The notes under the pieces: model-generated
Told to the model about the DNA's origin: nothing
The model's database searches: none
What the model saw: only the letters and a program-made list of their open reading frames with translations
In this document: piece by piece, positions 16,199-23,995 of the stretch
Position numbering within the stretch: the stretch's first letter is position 1
Layout: every line of letters starts with the position of its first letter
Assembly: GCA_001898425.1 (NCBI GenBank)
Contig: MKTV01000070.1
Span: 7,828-42,944, forward strand
DNA length: 35,117 nt
Direction of reading: 5' to 3'
Origin: Rhodospirillales bacterium 69-11
GTDB taxonomy: Bacteria; Pseudomonadota; Alphaproteobacteria; Acetobacterales; Acetobacteraceae
Translations under genes and position numbers: made by a program

Positions 16199-16771
16199 AT
16201 GCAGAACAACAGCTTCGCCGATGCCGACCCGATCGGGTGGCACGGCACAACCATCCTGTGCGTCAGGCGGGATGGGAACGTGGCCATGGCCGGGGACGGC
16301 CAGGTCAGCCTGGGTCAGACCATCGTCAAGGGCAACGCTCGGAAGGTGCGCCGGATCGGCGGCCAGAAGGGCGGGCACGTGATCGCCGGCTTCGCCGGGG
16401 CCACGGCAGATGCCTTCACGCTCCTCGAGCGGCTAGAGGCCAAGCTCGAGCGCTTTCCCAACCAGCTCGAACGCGCCTGCGTCGAGCTCGCCAAGGACTG
16501 GCGGACCGATCGCTACCTTCGCCGGCTGGAGGCCATGATGGCCGTCGCCGACAAGGAGCGCAGCTTCACCCTGACCGGCAACGGCGACGTGCTGGAGCCG
16601 GAGGATGGGGTGATCGCGATCGGGTCCGGCGGCAACTATGCCCTCGCCGCGGCGCGGGCCTTGATGAACGTGGACGGTCTCTCCGCCGAGGAGATCGCGC
16701 GGCGGGCGATGAAGATCGCCGCCGAGATCTGCGTCTACACCAACGGCAACGTCATCGTGGAGACGCTGTGA
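16199..16771 (+). CDS. hslV: HslV peptidase subunit of the HslUV protease
   Basis: HslV is the proteasome-like threonine peptidase that degrades unfolded or tagged proteins fed by HslU. The 190-residue product has the active N-terminal sequence [10 protein letters not shown] after a 16-residue leader ending WHG, so Thr17 becomes the catalytic N-terminal residue after processing. [23 protein letters not shown] and the [14 protein letters not shown] segment are also typical. Alphaproteobacterial HslV often carries such a short propeptide, while enterobacterial HslV loses only Met. The start at 16199 is the natural one; the frame stays open upstream but would overlap the divergent promoter region. 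The stop TGA shares one base with the hslU ATG. Confidence 0.96.
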   Translation: MQNNSFADADPIGWHGTTILCVRRDGNVAMAGDGQVSLGQTIVKGNARKVRRIGGQKGGHVIAGFAGATADAFTLLERLEAKLERFPNQLERACVELAKDWRTDRYLRRLEAMMAVADKERSFTLTGNGDVLEPEDGVIAIGSGGNYALAAARALMNVDGLSAEEIARRAMKIAAEICVYTNGNVIVETL

Positions 16772-18096
16772 TGGACGTTCCCACCTACTCCCCGCGCGAG
16801 ATCGTCTCCGAACTCGACCGGTTCATCGTCGGCCAGGACGACGCCAAGCGCGCCGTCGCGATCGCCTTGCGCAACCGCTGGCGGCGGCAGCAGCTTCCCG
16901 AGAACATGCGGGAAGAAGTCGTCCCGAAGAACATCCTCATGATCGGCCCGACCGGCTGCGGCAAGACGGAGATCGCCCGCCGCCTGGCCAAGCTCGCGCA
17001 GGCGCCGTTCCTCAAGGTCGAGGCGACCAAGTTCACCGAGGTCGGCTATGTCGGCCGTGACGTGGAGAGCATCGTCCGCGACCTGGTCGATGCCAGCCTG
17101 AACATGCTGCGCGAAGCCTCCCGCAAGGAGGTGCAGGCCAAGGCGGAACTGGCCGCGGAGGAGCGGCTGGTGACGGCTCTGGTGGGCGAGGGCGCGGCCG
17201 CCGACACGCGGTCCAAGTTCCGCCGGATGCTCCGCGCCGGCGAGTTCGAGGAGAAGGAGATCGAGATCGAGGTCGCCGACACCGGCGGCTCGCCGATCGG
17301 CCAGCTCGACCTTCCCGGGATGCCGCCTGGCCAGGTGATCAACCTGGGCGAGATGATGAAGGGCATGTTCGGCGGCCAGCGTCCGATGCAGAAGCGCCGG
17401 CTGACGGTCGCCGCTGCCCGCCGTCTGCTGGACCAGGAGGAGGCGGACCGGCTGCTCGACAACGAGCGGCTGACCAAGGAGGCGGTCGCGCACGCCGAGA
17501 ACAACGGCATCGTCTTCCTCGACGAGATCGACAAGATCTGCGCGCGCTCGAGCGAGGGCGGGTTCCGCGGCGGCGACGTGTCCCGCGAGGGTGTGCAGCG
17601 CGACCTGCTGCCGCTGATCGAGGGCACCACGGTGAACACGAAGTATGGCCTGGTGAAGACCGACCATGTCCTGTTCATCGCGTCCGGCGCCTTCCATTTG
17701 GCGAAGCCGTCCGACCTGCTGCCGGAACTGCAGGGCCGGCTGCCCATCCGCGTCGAGTTGTCGCCGTTGTCCCGCGACGACCTGCGGCGGATCCTGACGG
17801 AGCCGGAGCACTCGCTGCTGAAGCAGTACGCCGCGCTGATGGGGACGGAGAAGGTCGAGCTGGCCTTCAGCGACGATGCGGTGGACGCGCTGGCCGAACT
17901 GGCGACGGACATCAACGACAGGGTGGAGAATATCGGCGCCCGCCGCCTGCATACGGTGCTGGAACGGCTGCTCGAGGAGATCAGCTTCACCGCCACCGAC
18001 CGAGCGGGAGAAACGATCACCGTGGACGCGGCCTATGTGAACGACCGGGTGGCGCCGCTGGCCCAGAAGGGCGATCTGAGCCGCTTCATCCTCTGA
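16771..18096 (+). CDS. hslU: HslU ATPase subunit of the HslUV protease
   Basis: HslU is the AAA+ unfoldase ring that docks on HslV. The 441-residue product has the [24 protein letters not shown] start, Walker A GPTGCGKT (59-66), the substrate-gripping pore loop GYVGRD (92-97), the variable I-domain (about 110-240) and Walker [10 protein letters not shown] (247-255). The sensor region [15 protein letters not shown] and the C-terminal DLSRFIL tail, which inserts into HslV to activate it, are also present. The length is typical. It overlaps hslV by one base, which implies coupled translation at balanced levels. Confidence 0.97.
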   Translation: MDVPTYSPREIVSELDRFIVGQDDAKRAVAIALRNRWRRQQLPENMREEVVPKNILMIGPTGCGKTEIARRLAKLAQAPFLKVEATKFTEVGYVGRDVESIVRDLVDASLNMLREASRKEVQAKAELAAEERLVTALVGEGAAADTRSKFRRMLRAGEFEEKEIEIEVADTGGSPIGQLDLPGMPPGQVINLGEMMKGMFGGQRPMQKRRLTVAAARRLLDQEEADRLLDNERLTKEAVAHAENNGIVFLDEIDKICARSSEGGFRGGDVSREGVQRDLLPLIEGTTVNTKYGLVKTDHVLFIASGAFHLAKPSDLLPELQGRLPIRVELSPLSRDDLRRILTEPEHSLLKQYAALMGTEKVELAFSDDAVDALAELATDINDRVENIGARRLHTVLERLLEEISFTATDRAGETITVDAAYVNDRVAPLAQKGDLSRFIL

Positions 18097-18110
18097 CGCC
18101 GAGGACCGCA

Positions 18111-18148
18111 GAAAAACCCCCTTCCCCGGGCGGCCAGGGAAGGGGGTT
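18111..18148 (-). terminator. Rho-independent terminator of the DUF2076 gene
   Basis: A 12-bp perfect stem (AACCCCCTTCCC at 18115-18126 and GGGAAGGGGGTT at 18137-18148) with a 10-base loop is followed on the minus strand by a run of T residues (complement of A 18112-18116). This fits intrinsic termination of the minus-strand gene ending at 18179. In the hslU direction the hairpin is not followed by T residues, so it may only stabilise that 3' end. Confidence 0.8.
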
Positions 18149-18178
18149 CATGTGAGCGGTTCAGGTGATGCGAAGCGA

Positions 18179-19051
18179 TCAGAACGTGTCGTCGTCCGAT
18201 CCGCCGCCGCCGTCGTCCCAGCCGCCGCCGCTATTGTCGCTCCAGGACGAGTCCTGGGTCGGCTGATCCCAGTTGCCCTGGTCCACGTAGTCCTGGTTGC
18301 CGCCGGCGAAACCGGCACCCGTGCCCGACGTGTCCCAGCTCCCCTGGTCGACGAAGGACTGGTCGGCGGCAGGTGCGGCCCAGGGGCTCGCGCCCGCGGC
18401 TCCGGCGCCCAGGCCGCCGCCCAGGCCCGACCCGAGATGCGGGCCGGAGAACATGCTGGTGATCGCGTTCGCCGCGAGCATGCCGCCCGCGACGCCCGCG
18501 GCCGTGGTCAGCGCCGACCCCAGGAAGCCCGATCCCCGCTGCTGGAACATGCCGGGATTGTAGTTGGGCGGGTATTGCGGGGGCGGCGGCGCGTATTGCG
18601 GGGCGTAGCCCGGCTGCTGGTAGCCCTGCTGCGGCCCGCCCGGGCCCCACGGGCCCGGACCGCCGGGCGGCGGCGCCTGCCGGCCACCTCCGCCGAACAG
18701 GCCGCTGAAGAACCCGCCGCCGCCCTGCCGTGCGCCGGCCTGGGCCTGCTGCGCGGCCTGCTGGGCCTGGGCCTGCGCCTGCTGCACTTCCCACTCCAGG
18801 CGCCGGATGCGGTTCTGCGCTTCGATCAGCGCCTGTTCCTGCACGTAGGCGAGCTGGGTGATGCGGTAGCGGGCTTCCGGATAGCGCTGGAAGAGCCCGC
18901 CGATCAGCGTGTCCGCGTCGCGGTCGATCGGGGGGAGTGCCGGCTGCGTGGTGGCTGGCACCGACCCGGCGAACCCGCCCTGGCCCGCGGCCTGGGCACC
19001 GCCGACACGCGCGATGAACTGGGAGATGATGTCGCGTTCTTCGTTGGTCAT
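18179..19051 (-). CDS. DUF2076 family protein
   Basis: The 290-residue product begins MTNEERDIISQFIARVGGAQ, the DUF2076 start, and continues with the PIDRDADTLIGGLFQRYPEARYRITQLAYVQEQALIEAQNRIRRLEWEV block (helical, about 40-90) before a long low-complexity tail. The tail has Gln/Ala repeats, Gly/Pro-rich stretches, a hydrophobic glycine-rich segment (about 175-200) and an acidic Asp/Ser/Gly end (SDDDTF). A VDQGSWD/VDQGNWD unit occurs twice near the C-terminus. Family function is unknown; the composition suggests a periplasmic or surface-associated scaffold, but that is inference. It has a purine-rich ribosome site before the ATG and ends at a strong terminator. Confidence 0.9.
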   Translation of the reverse strand: MTNEERDIISQFIARVGGAQAAGQGGFAGSVPATTQPALPPIDRDADTLIGGLFQRYPEARYRITQLAYVQEQALIEAQNRIRRLEWEVQQAQAQAQQAAQQAQAGARQGGGGFFSGLFGGGGRQAPPPGGPGPWGPGGPQQGYQQPGYAPQYAPPPPQYPPNYNPGMFQQRGSGFLGSALTTAAGVAGGMLAANAITSMFSGPHLGSGLGGGLGAGAAGASPWAAPAADQSFVDQGSWDTSGTGAGFAGGNQDYVDQGNWDQPTQDSSWSDNSGGGWDDGGGGSDDDTF

Positions 19052-19122
19052 GGGAGCCCCCTGGGGCGGGTCCTTTCACTCGACCGGTGATGCCGCGGAT
19101 TTGGCCTCTGCGGCCGCTGCGT

Positions 19123-19563
19123 TCAATGCCGGAATGGCCCGATCCGCCGGTCTTCGATCACCGGGCATCGATCCATCACCACTTCCAGCCCGGCGGCACG
19201 GGCGCGGGCGGCCGCGGCCTGGTCGACGACGCCCAGCTGCATCCACACGATTGAGGCGCCCAGGCGGACGGCCTCGTCGACCACCGGACCGACCAGGCGG
19301 GCGTTCCGGAACAGGTCGACCATCTCCAGCGGCGCCGCCGCGGCGAGATCGGCGACGACGGTGCGCCCGTGGATTTGTTGTCCCGCCAGGCCCGGGTTGA
19401 TCGGGGTCACGTCGAACCCACGGTCGAGGAGGAACCGCATGACTTCGTGCGACGGCCGCCACGGCTTGGCGGAGGCGCCCACCAGCGCGATGCGGCGGGT
19501 TCGTCCCAGGATCCGTCGGATCGCGTCATCGTCCAGCCCGTCGGTGGCGCCGGGGCCGGTCAC
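19123..19563 (-). CDS. CoA-binding domain protein (YccU-like)
   Basis: The 146-residue product is a small CoA-binding Rossmann protein like E. coli YccU. It has the RIALVGASAKPWRPSHEVMRFLLDRGFDVTPINP block (Rossmann glycine motif then the beta-alpha-beta unit), VDLFRNARLVGPVVDEAVRLG, WMQLGVVDQAAAARARAAGLEVVMDRCPVIE, all standard for the family. A GTG at 19563 is chosen because it gives normal length and follows the upstream small gene by four bases; the frame is open to an ATG at 19629 that would overlap that gene. No clear ribosome site precedes either. Its role is unknown beyond CoA binding. Confidence 0.85.
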   Translation of the reverse strand: MTGPGATDGLDDDAIRRILGRTRRIALVGASAKPWRPSHEVMRFLLDRGFDVTPINPGLAGQQIHGRTVVADLAAAAPLEMVDLFRNARLVGPVVDEAVRLGASIVWMQLGVVDQAAAARARAAGLEVVMDRCPVIEDRRIGPFRH

Positions 19564-19567
19564 CCGG

Positions 19568-19774
19568 CTAGAGTCCGACGCCGAGTACGAAGGCGAGGGC
19601 GGAGAGTGCGATCCAGGCGAGCCCGCCAAGGATCATGCCGCGGAACAATCCGCGGCAGAACCGGCGCGTGCGCGGCTCGAGGTGGACGGGGCGCGCCATG
19701 GCGGCGCTCATGCTTCGGAAGGGCGGCGGCGAAGAAGTCGTCGCATGCTCCATGACCTCTGGATGAAAATTCAT
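19568..19774 (-). CDS. Small single-span membrane protein
   Basis: A 68-residue frame begins at an ATG (19774) and ends in TAG at 19568, four bases before the GTG of the CoA-binding gene. It has a soluble N-terminus with basic residues (RPVHLEPRTRRFCRGLFR) and one strong C-terminal hydrophobic helix (GMILGGLAWIALSALAFVLGVGL), a tail-anchored arrangement with positive-inside charge. The start is uncertain, as ATG codons at 19753 and 19699 are also in frame and none has a good ribosome site. I do not recognise the family. Its position directly before the CoA-binding gene supports reality. Confidence 0.5.
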   Translation of the reverse strand: MNFHPEVMEHATTSSPPPFRSMSAAMARPVHLEPRTRRFCRGLFRGMILGGLAWIALSALAFVLGVGL

Positions 19775-20322
19775 TAGAGCGTCTTTTGCCGCGCCCGACA
19801 ACGAAACGGTCGGTTTCCGTGCGTATCGGTATCGGAGCCGTTACCAAAACGCCTGTCGCTCCGAGGTGGAGACAACTGCCGGTGACATCGCCGGAATGCG
19901 AGCGGATCGCCCCGAGATTCGGCCCATAATCGGAAGGAACGGGACACCGAACCTTACAGAAAGTCCACCTCAAGTGAAGATCATGCCGCAACGTTCAATG
20001 CTCGCGTTTCCGTGCGCGTATTTCTGTCGTTATATTTCCGACCCGTACACGCGAACGTGCCTTTTGCCAAGGGAGAGCGGGAGGTTATCGTTTCGGCAGA
20101 TAACGAAGCCGCGTGAGGGATGCATTTCAGTGTGGTGAGGCTCGGCGCCGGACGAGTGGCTTACTCGTAGCGGACCAATCACGCAGGCCCGAGTTGCACG
20201 AGGCGTCTAAAGTTCTCAGCGACCAACGACCAATGAAATAGCTGGTTTGGGGAAATTGGACGGCTCAAGAAATCGGGCCGGTAAAGTTGTGTCTTGACTC
20301 CGAGCGGTTGGGAATATTGCAG
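19775..20322. other. Regulatory spacer upstream of the exopolysaccharide operon
   Basis: These 548 bases carry no convincing gene and look less GC-rich than the rest. A promoter-like pair for the rightward operon is TTGCCA (20064-20069) and TATCGT (20086-20091) with 16 bases between. An inverted repeat GTTATC at 20084-20089 and GATAAC at 20099-20104 covers the -10, a possible operator. GACCAAY occurs three times (20173, 20221 and 20228). A reading frame at 19866-20138 is not credible. The long leader before the first gene suggests regulated expression. Confidence 0.5.
20064..20104 (+). promoter_or_regulatory. Possible operon promoter with overlapping inverted repeat
   Basis: TTGCCA at 20064-20069 and TATCGT at 20086-20091 are spaced by 16 bases and point to the operon that begins at 20323. 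The inverted repeat GTTATC at 20084-20089 and GATAAC at 20099-20104 overlaps the -10, where a repressor could bind. This is a motif match by eye, and other weak promoters are possible in the spacer. Confidence 0.3.
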
Positions 20323-21864
20323 ATGCCTGGAGTTGTAGAACAGGATATTTCCTTGGGATTGACGAGACCCACGACCAACGTCCTCCCAGCTGGCCGATTT
20401 GCGCCCGGTGCCGAGGCGGTGCCTGGGCGCTCGTCGATCGTTCCGGGGCTCGTTGCCTGCATCCTCGACGCCATCGCGGCGTTCGGGGCTGGCATGGGAT
20501 CTCTGTACCTGACGTCGGCCTCCCAAGGGGTTGCGACGTTCGTCGTCGTGGGCGCCGTGGCACTCCTGGCCGCGGTCGGTCTGTGGGAGCGCGGGTCGTA
20601 CACACTCGGCATCCTCTTCGCACGCCGGCTTCATCTCACCCGGCTCACGGCCGCCTGGCTGCAGGCGGTGGGTCTGGGCGTGTTGCTAACGCTGTGCACC
20701 CTCACGGCGTTGCGTCACGGAGGTACGATTTCGGACGGAGACGCGCTCGCGGAGCTGTTCGACGGCCCGTGGCTGCCGCTGTTCGTGGGAACCGGCCTCG
20801 TTGCGCTCGCTTTGGTGCGGGTGGGCCGCCGCCGCGTGTTCCTGAGCCAGGTTCCGCCGCGCCGCGCCGTGGTGGTGGGTGCCACCGCCCTGTGCCAGCA
20901 GGTGCTGGAGCGGCTCGACCGTGACGGCCATGGCGGGCTGAACATCGTCGGCATCGTCGAATACGGCGCGGCGCCGCGAGGGGAGACGCTCGCCTCCCTT
21001 CGCGCCTTCTATGGACGCACCGTGCTGGGCGGCATGCCCGCGCTGCTGGAACTCGTGCGGCAGGACGCGATCGACTCCGTGATCGTCGCGCTGCCCTGGT
21101 CGGCGGAGGCCGCGATCCGCGACATCGTGCAGCAGCTCGCTGCCTCGCCGGTCGACATCTACGTCGCCCCCTCGCTCGAGGGGGTCACGTTCAGCGGCCG
21201 CCAGGTCGCCCCGATCGGGGGCGTGCCGATGCTGCAGGCCGGCCAGCGGCCGCTGCAGGGCTGGCGCGCGATGGTCAAGCGCGCCGAGGACGTGGCGGCG
21301 GCCGGCGCGATGCTGGTGATGGCTGCGCCCGCGCTGCTGGTGATCGCGGCCGCGGTGAAGGTGACCTCGCCCGGCCCGGTGTTCTTCCGCCAGCGCCGGG
21401 TGGGCTTCAACAACCAGATCTTCGAGGTCTTCAAGTTCCGCACGATGTACACGCACATGACCGATGCGGACGCGGCCCAGCAGACCCGCAAGGGCGATCC
21501 GCGCGTGACCCGGGTCGGTGCGATCCTGCGCAAGACCAGCCTCGACGAGCTGCCGCAGCTGCTGAACGTGCTCAAGGGCGACATGTCCCTGGTCGGACCC
21601 CGCCCGCATGCCCTGCAGACCCGCGCTTGCGGCCTGCCGCTCGAAGACGTCGCGCCGAACTACCCGGCCCGCCACCGCGTGAAGCCCGGTATTACCGGCT
21701 GGGCGCAGGTGAACGGGTATCGCGGTGAACTCGACACGACCGAGAAAGTCATTCACCGGGTCAATCATGACCTGTACTACATCGACAACTGGTCGCTTGG
21801 CCTCGATCTTCGGATCCTGTGGCAGACGGCCCGTCTGATGATTTCCGACAGAAACGCCTACTGA
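20323..21864 (+). CDS. Undecaprenyl-phosphate sugar phosphotransferase (initiating)
   Basis: This 513-residue membrane protein starts the exopolysaccharide by moving a hexose-1-phosphate, probably glucose or galactose, from UDP-sugar to undecaprenyl phosphate. It has an N-terminal membrane domain (about 40-165), a CoA-binding-like Rossmann domain (AVVVGATALCQQVLERL, about 182-198, to about 300) and the C-terminal bacterial sugar transferase domain (about 317-513). That domain shows KFRTM (371-375), TSLDELPQLLNVLKGDMSLVGPRP (405-428) and GITGWAQVNGYRG. The layout is that of GumD, WbaP and CpsE. The ATG at 20323 has no strong ribosome site; a TTG at 20287 would add 12 residues. It is the first gene of the operon. 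Confidence 0.93.
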   Translation: MPGVVEQDISLGLTRPTTNVLPAGRFAPGAEAVPGRSSIVPGLVACILDAIAAFGAGMGSLYLTSASQGVATFVVVGAVALLAAVGLWERGSYTLGILFARRLHLTRLTAAWLQAVGLGVLLTLCTLTALRHGGTISDGDALAELFDGPWLPLFVGTGLVALALVRVGRRRVFLSQVPPRRAVVVGATALCQQVLERLDRDGHGGLNIVGIVEYGAAPRGETLASLRAFYGRTVLGGMPALLELVRQDAIDSVIVALPWSAEAAIRDIVQQLAASPVDIYVAPSLEGVTFSGRQVAPIGGVPMLQAGQRPLQGWRAMVKRAEDVAAAGAMLVMAAPALLVIAAAVKVTSPGPVFFRQRRVGFNNQIFEVFKFRTMYTHMTDADAAQQTRKGDPRVTRVGAILRKTSLDELPQLLNVLKGDMSLVGPRPHALQTRACGLPLEDVAPNYPARHRVKPGITGWAQVNGYRGELDTTEKVIHRVNHDLYYIDNWSLGLDLRILWQTARLMISDRNAY

Positions 21865-21917
21865 GGCGCCATCCCGCGCGCATCCATGCGTGCAAGCAAC
21901 GTGGCGGAGCATGTGCC

Positions 21918-22640
21918 GTGAACAAGCTGTCCACTCCAGAGCTGACCGTCCTGCAGCGCTCGTCGCAGATGCCGGAGGTGACGGAACGGCGCGAGGTCGC
22001 TCCGATCCGCGTCGACGTGGGCGCGATCGCGCGGCACGAACCCTCCTTCGTCCAGCTCTACTATGCGATCGAGGCGCGCCGGACGAGCACCATGCCGCTC
22101 GTCGTGCAGTTCATCTCGCCCACCCACGGGGTCGGCGCGAGCACGATCGCCTCGGGCTACGCCCGGGTGGCGGCGGACGACACGCCGCAGCCGGTGCTCT
22201 ACGTCGACTGCACGGGCCGGCGCACCGACCCCAAGCCCTCCGACCGGCCCACGCTGCTGGAGGCGATGCGCCGCGGTCTTCCGCTGAGCGAGGCCGCGAC
22301 CCCGGTCGGCGACTCCGCCAACCTGCTCTGGGCGCGGCTCTCGCCCGGCCAGCGGCCGCTGCTGAACGTCGGCACGGAACGGCTGCAGACGCTGCTCGAC
22401 CTGCTGCGCGCCCAGCACAGCGTCGTCGTCCTCGACTGCGATTCGACCGAGAGCCCGGAATCGGCCGCGCTCGCCCGGCATTGCGACGGGTCGGTGCTGG
22501 TGGTCGCCGCCGGGCGTACCCGCCAGACCGAGATCGACAACGCCAAGACGCTGATCGAGCGGATGGGCGGCCAGCCGGTCGGCGTCGTGCTCAACCGCGA
22601 GAAGGCGGTCATGCCGCGCTGGCTGGGGCGCCGCCGCTGA
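21918..22640 (+). CDS. CpsD/ParA-like ATPase with degenerate Walker A
   Basis: The 240-residue cytoplasmic protein has the fold order of tyrosine autokinases (CpsD, Wzc) of polysaccharide clusters: LYYAIEARRT before the P-loop, the P-loop region SPTHGVGASTIASG (67-80), a Walker A'-like LYVDCTGR (94-101), and a Walker B-like VVVLDCDSTES (169-179). The P-loop Lys of GxGK[ST] is replaced by Ala74, and no C-terminal tyrosine cluster exists, so it probably is not an active kinase and may be a regulatory partner. The GTG at 21918 has GGAG eight bases upstream. Its partner co-polymerase lies six genes on. The kinase/co-polymerase pair is split and separated here, which is unusual. Confidence 0.82.
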   Translation: MNKLSTPELTVLQRSSQMPEVTERREVAPIRVDVGAIARHEPSFVQLYYAIEARRTSTMPLVVQFISPTHGVGASTIASGYARVAADDTPQPVLYVDCTGRRTDPKPSDRPTLLEAMRRGLPLSEAATPVGDSANLLWARLSPGQRPLLNVGTERLQTLLDLLRAQHSVVVLDCDSTESPESAALARHCDGSVLVVAAGRTRQTEIDNAKTLIERMGGQPVGVVLNREKAVMPRWLGRRR

Positions 22641-22642
22641 CC

Positions 22643-23986
22643 ATGGACATGATCGCAGACCGTCCGGCTCCAGACGGCGGGATCGCCCCGCCGGCCTCGA
22701 CCCGCCTGATCGCAGGCCTCGTGCCCGCAGCCGTGCTGCGGTTGGCCAAGGCGGGCGACACGGTACGCCTCGCACCCAACCACGCACCGCCCTGCCCCGA
22801 ACCCCTGCTCCGGCTGGAAACGGCGGACGGCGTGCCGCTGAACAGCCGCGAGATCATCGGCGCCTACTGGCACCGGCCGCCCTACGCCATGCTGCTCCGC
22901 CTCGCCTTCTATGCGCCCGGCGCGCGCGAGCCGGAAATCCTGGACGAGGCGGTAATCTCCACCCAGGGCAGCCGTGACGCGTTCCAGGCGCGGGTCGAGT
23001 CGATCGCGCTCCGCCTCGTCGAGGACGCGCTCGAAAGCCGCAGCCGCGGGCCGCTCGGCCAGGACGTGCCGCGGCCGGACCGCGGCAGCGGGTGGATCGA
23101 CTACCTGGTCGCGACCTGGCAGCGCCGCCTGCTGACCGAGTGGTGGAGCGTCGGGCTCGCCCGCACCTCGCTGCCCGCGATCGTCCGCGACGGCCGGCTG
23201 GGCGAAATCCACTGGCTGCGCCCGGGGACCGGCAAGGCCTATCACGCCGATCCCTTTCCCGTGCCCGGCACCGACCAGCTCCTGGTCGAAGAAATGCCGA
23301 TGCGGGACGGCGTCGGCACGATCGTCGCGCTCGCGCCGACCAAGGATGGCGGGTACGAGCGGCAGCGCGTCGTGCTCGATACCGGCCGGCACCATTCCTA
23401 CCCGTGCACGTACCAGGACGAGACCGGCACCTATGTCCTGCCGGAATCGACGGATCTCGGCACCACCACGTTGTATCGCCTGGAGAGCGGCGGTCAGCTG
23501 ACGCCGGTCTGCGCCATCGCGCCGGACCGGTCCCTGGCCGACCCGACGCTGTTCCGCCATGGCGACCGGTTCTGGATCGCCTGCACCGACTTGGCGGTCG
23601 GCACGCACGACAACCTGTGCCTGCTGTACGCCGACCGGCTGGAAGGTCCGTGGCTGTCCCATCGCTGCATGCCGGTGAAGATCGACATCGCCGGCGCGCG
23701 GCCCGCAGGGCCGCTGTTCCGGGTGGGCGAGTCTCTGTTCCGTCCCGGCCAGGACTGCAGCCGCACCTATGGCGGCGGCATCGCGATCCACCGCGTGGAG
23801 ACGCTGGATCCGGACACCTATCGCGAAACCAAGGTCACCGTGCTGGCGCCGGATCCCAAGGGGCCGTTCCCGCATGGGCTTCACACGCTGGCTGCGAACG
23901 GCGAGCGCGTCTGGGTCGACGGCAAGCGCTTCGTGCTCGACCTCCCAGGCGTTCTCCAGAAGCTGCGGCGACGGATCGGGGGCTGA
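22643..23986 (+). CDS. GINT1-N-like beta-propeller protein, putative glycosyltransferase
   Basis: The 447-residue product has a unique N-terminal region (about 1-145), then a five-bladed-propeller-type domain with recurring acidic and aromatic motifs: AYHADPFPVP (199-208), HHSYPCTYQDETGTYVLPES (250-269), ADPTLFRHGDRFWIACTD (299-316) and FRPGQDCSRTYGGGIAI (366-382). This layout matches the N-terminal domain of plant glucosamine inositolphosphorylceramide transferase 1 (GINT1-N) and looks like GH43/GH32 propellers. In bacteria the family occurs in exopolysaccharide clusters, where the activity is not established. A conserved Trp-rich segment WIDYLVATWQRRLLTEWWSVGL (151-172) precedes the propeller. 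The ATG at 22643 starts two bases after the preceding stop. Confidence 0.78.
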   Translation: MDMIADRPAPDGGIAPPASTRLIAGLVPAAVLRLAKAGDTVRLAPNHAPPCPEPLLRLETADGVPLNSREIIGAYWHRPPYAMLLRLAFYAPGAREPEILDEAVISTQGSRDAFQARVESIALRLVEDALESRSRGPLGQDVPRPDRGSGWIDYLVATWQRRLLTEWWSVGLARTSLPAIVRDGRLGEIHWLRPGTGKAYHADPFPVPGTDQLLVEEMPMRDGVGTIVALAPTKDGGYERQRVVLDTGRHHSYPCTYQDETGTYVLPESTDLGTTTLYRLESGGQLTPVCAIAPDRSLADPTLFRHGDRFWIACTDLAVGTHDNLCLLYADRLEGPWLSHRCMPVKIDIAGARPAGPLFRVGESLFRPGQDCSRTYGGGIAIHRVETLDPDTYRETKVTVLAPDPKGPFPHGLHTLAANGERVWVDGKRFVLDLPGVLQKLRRRIGG

Positions 23987-23995
23987 ACGCAGACA

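Noticed and set aside
19866..20138. 90-codon frame on the plus strand in the operon leader
   Set aside because: Composition is not protein-like, there is no good ribosome site, and it shows no motif. The region fits a regulatory spacer better.
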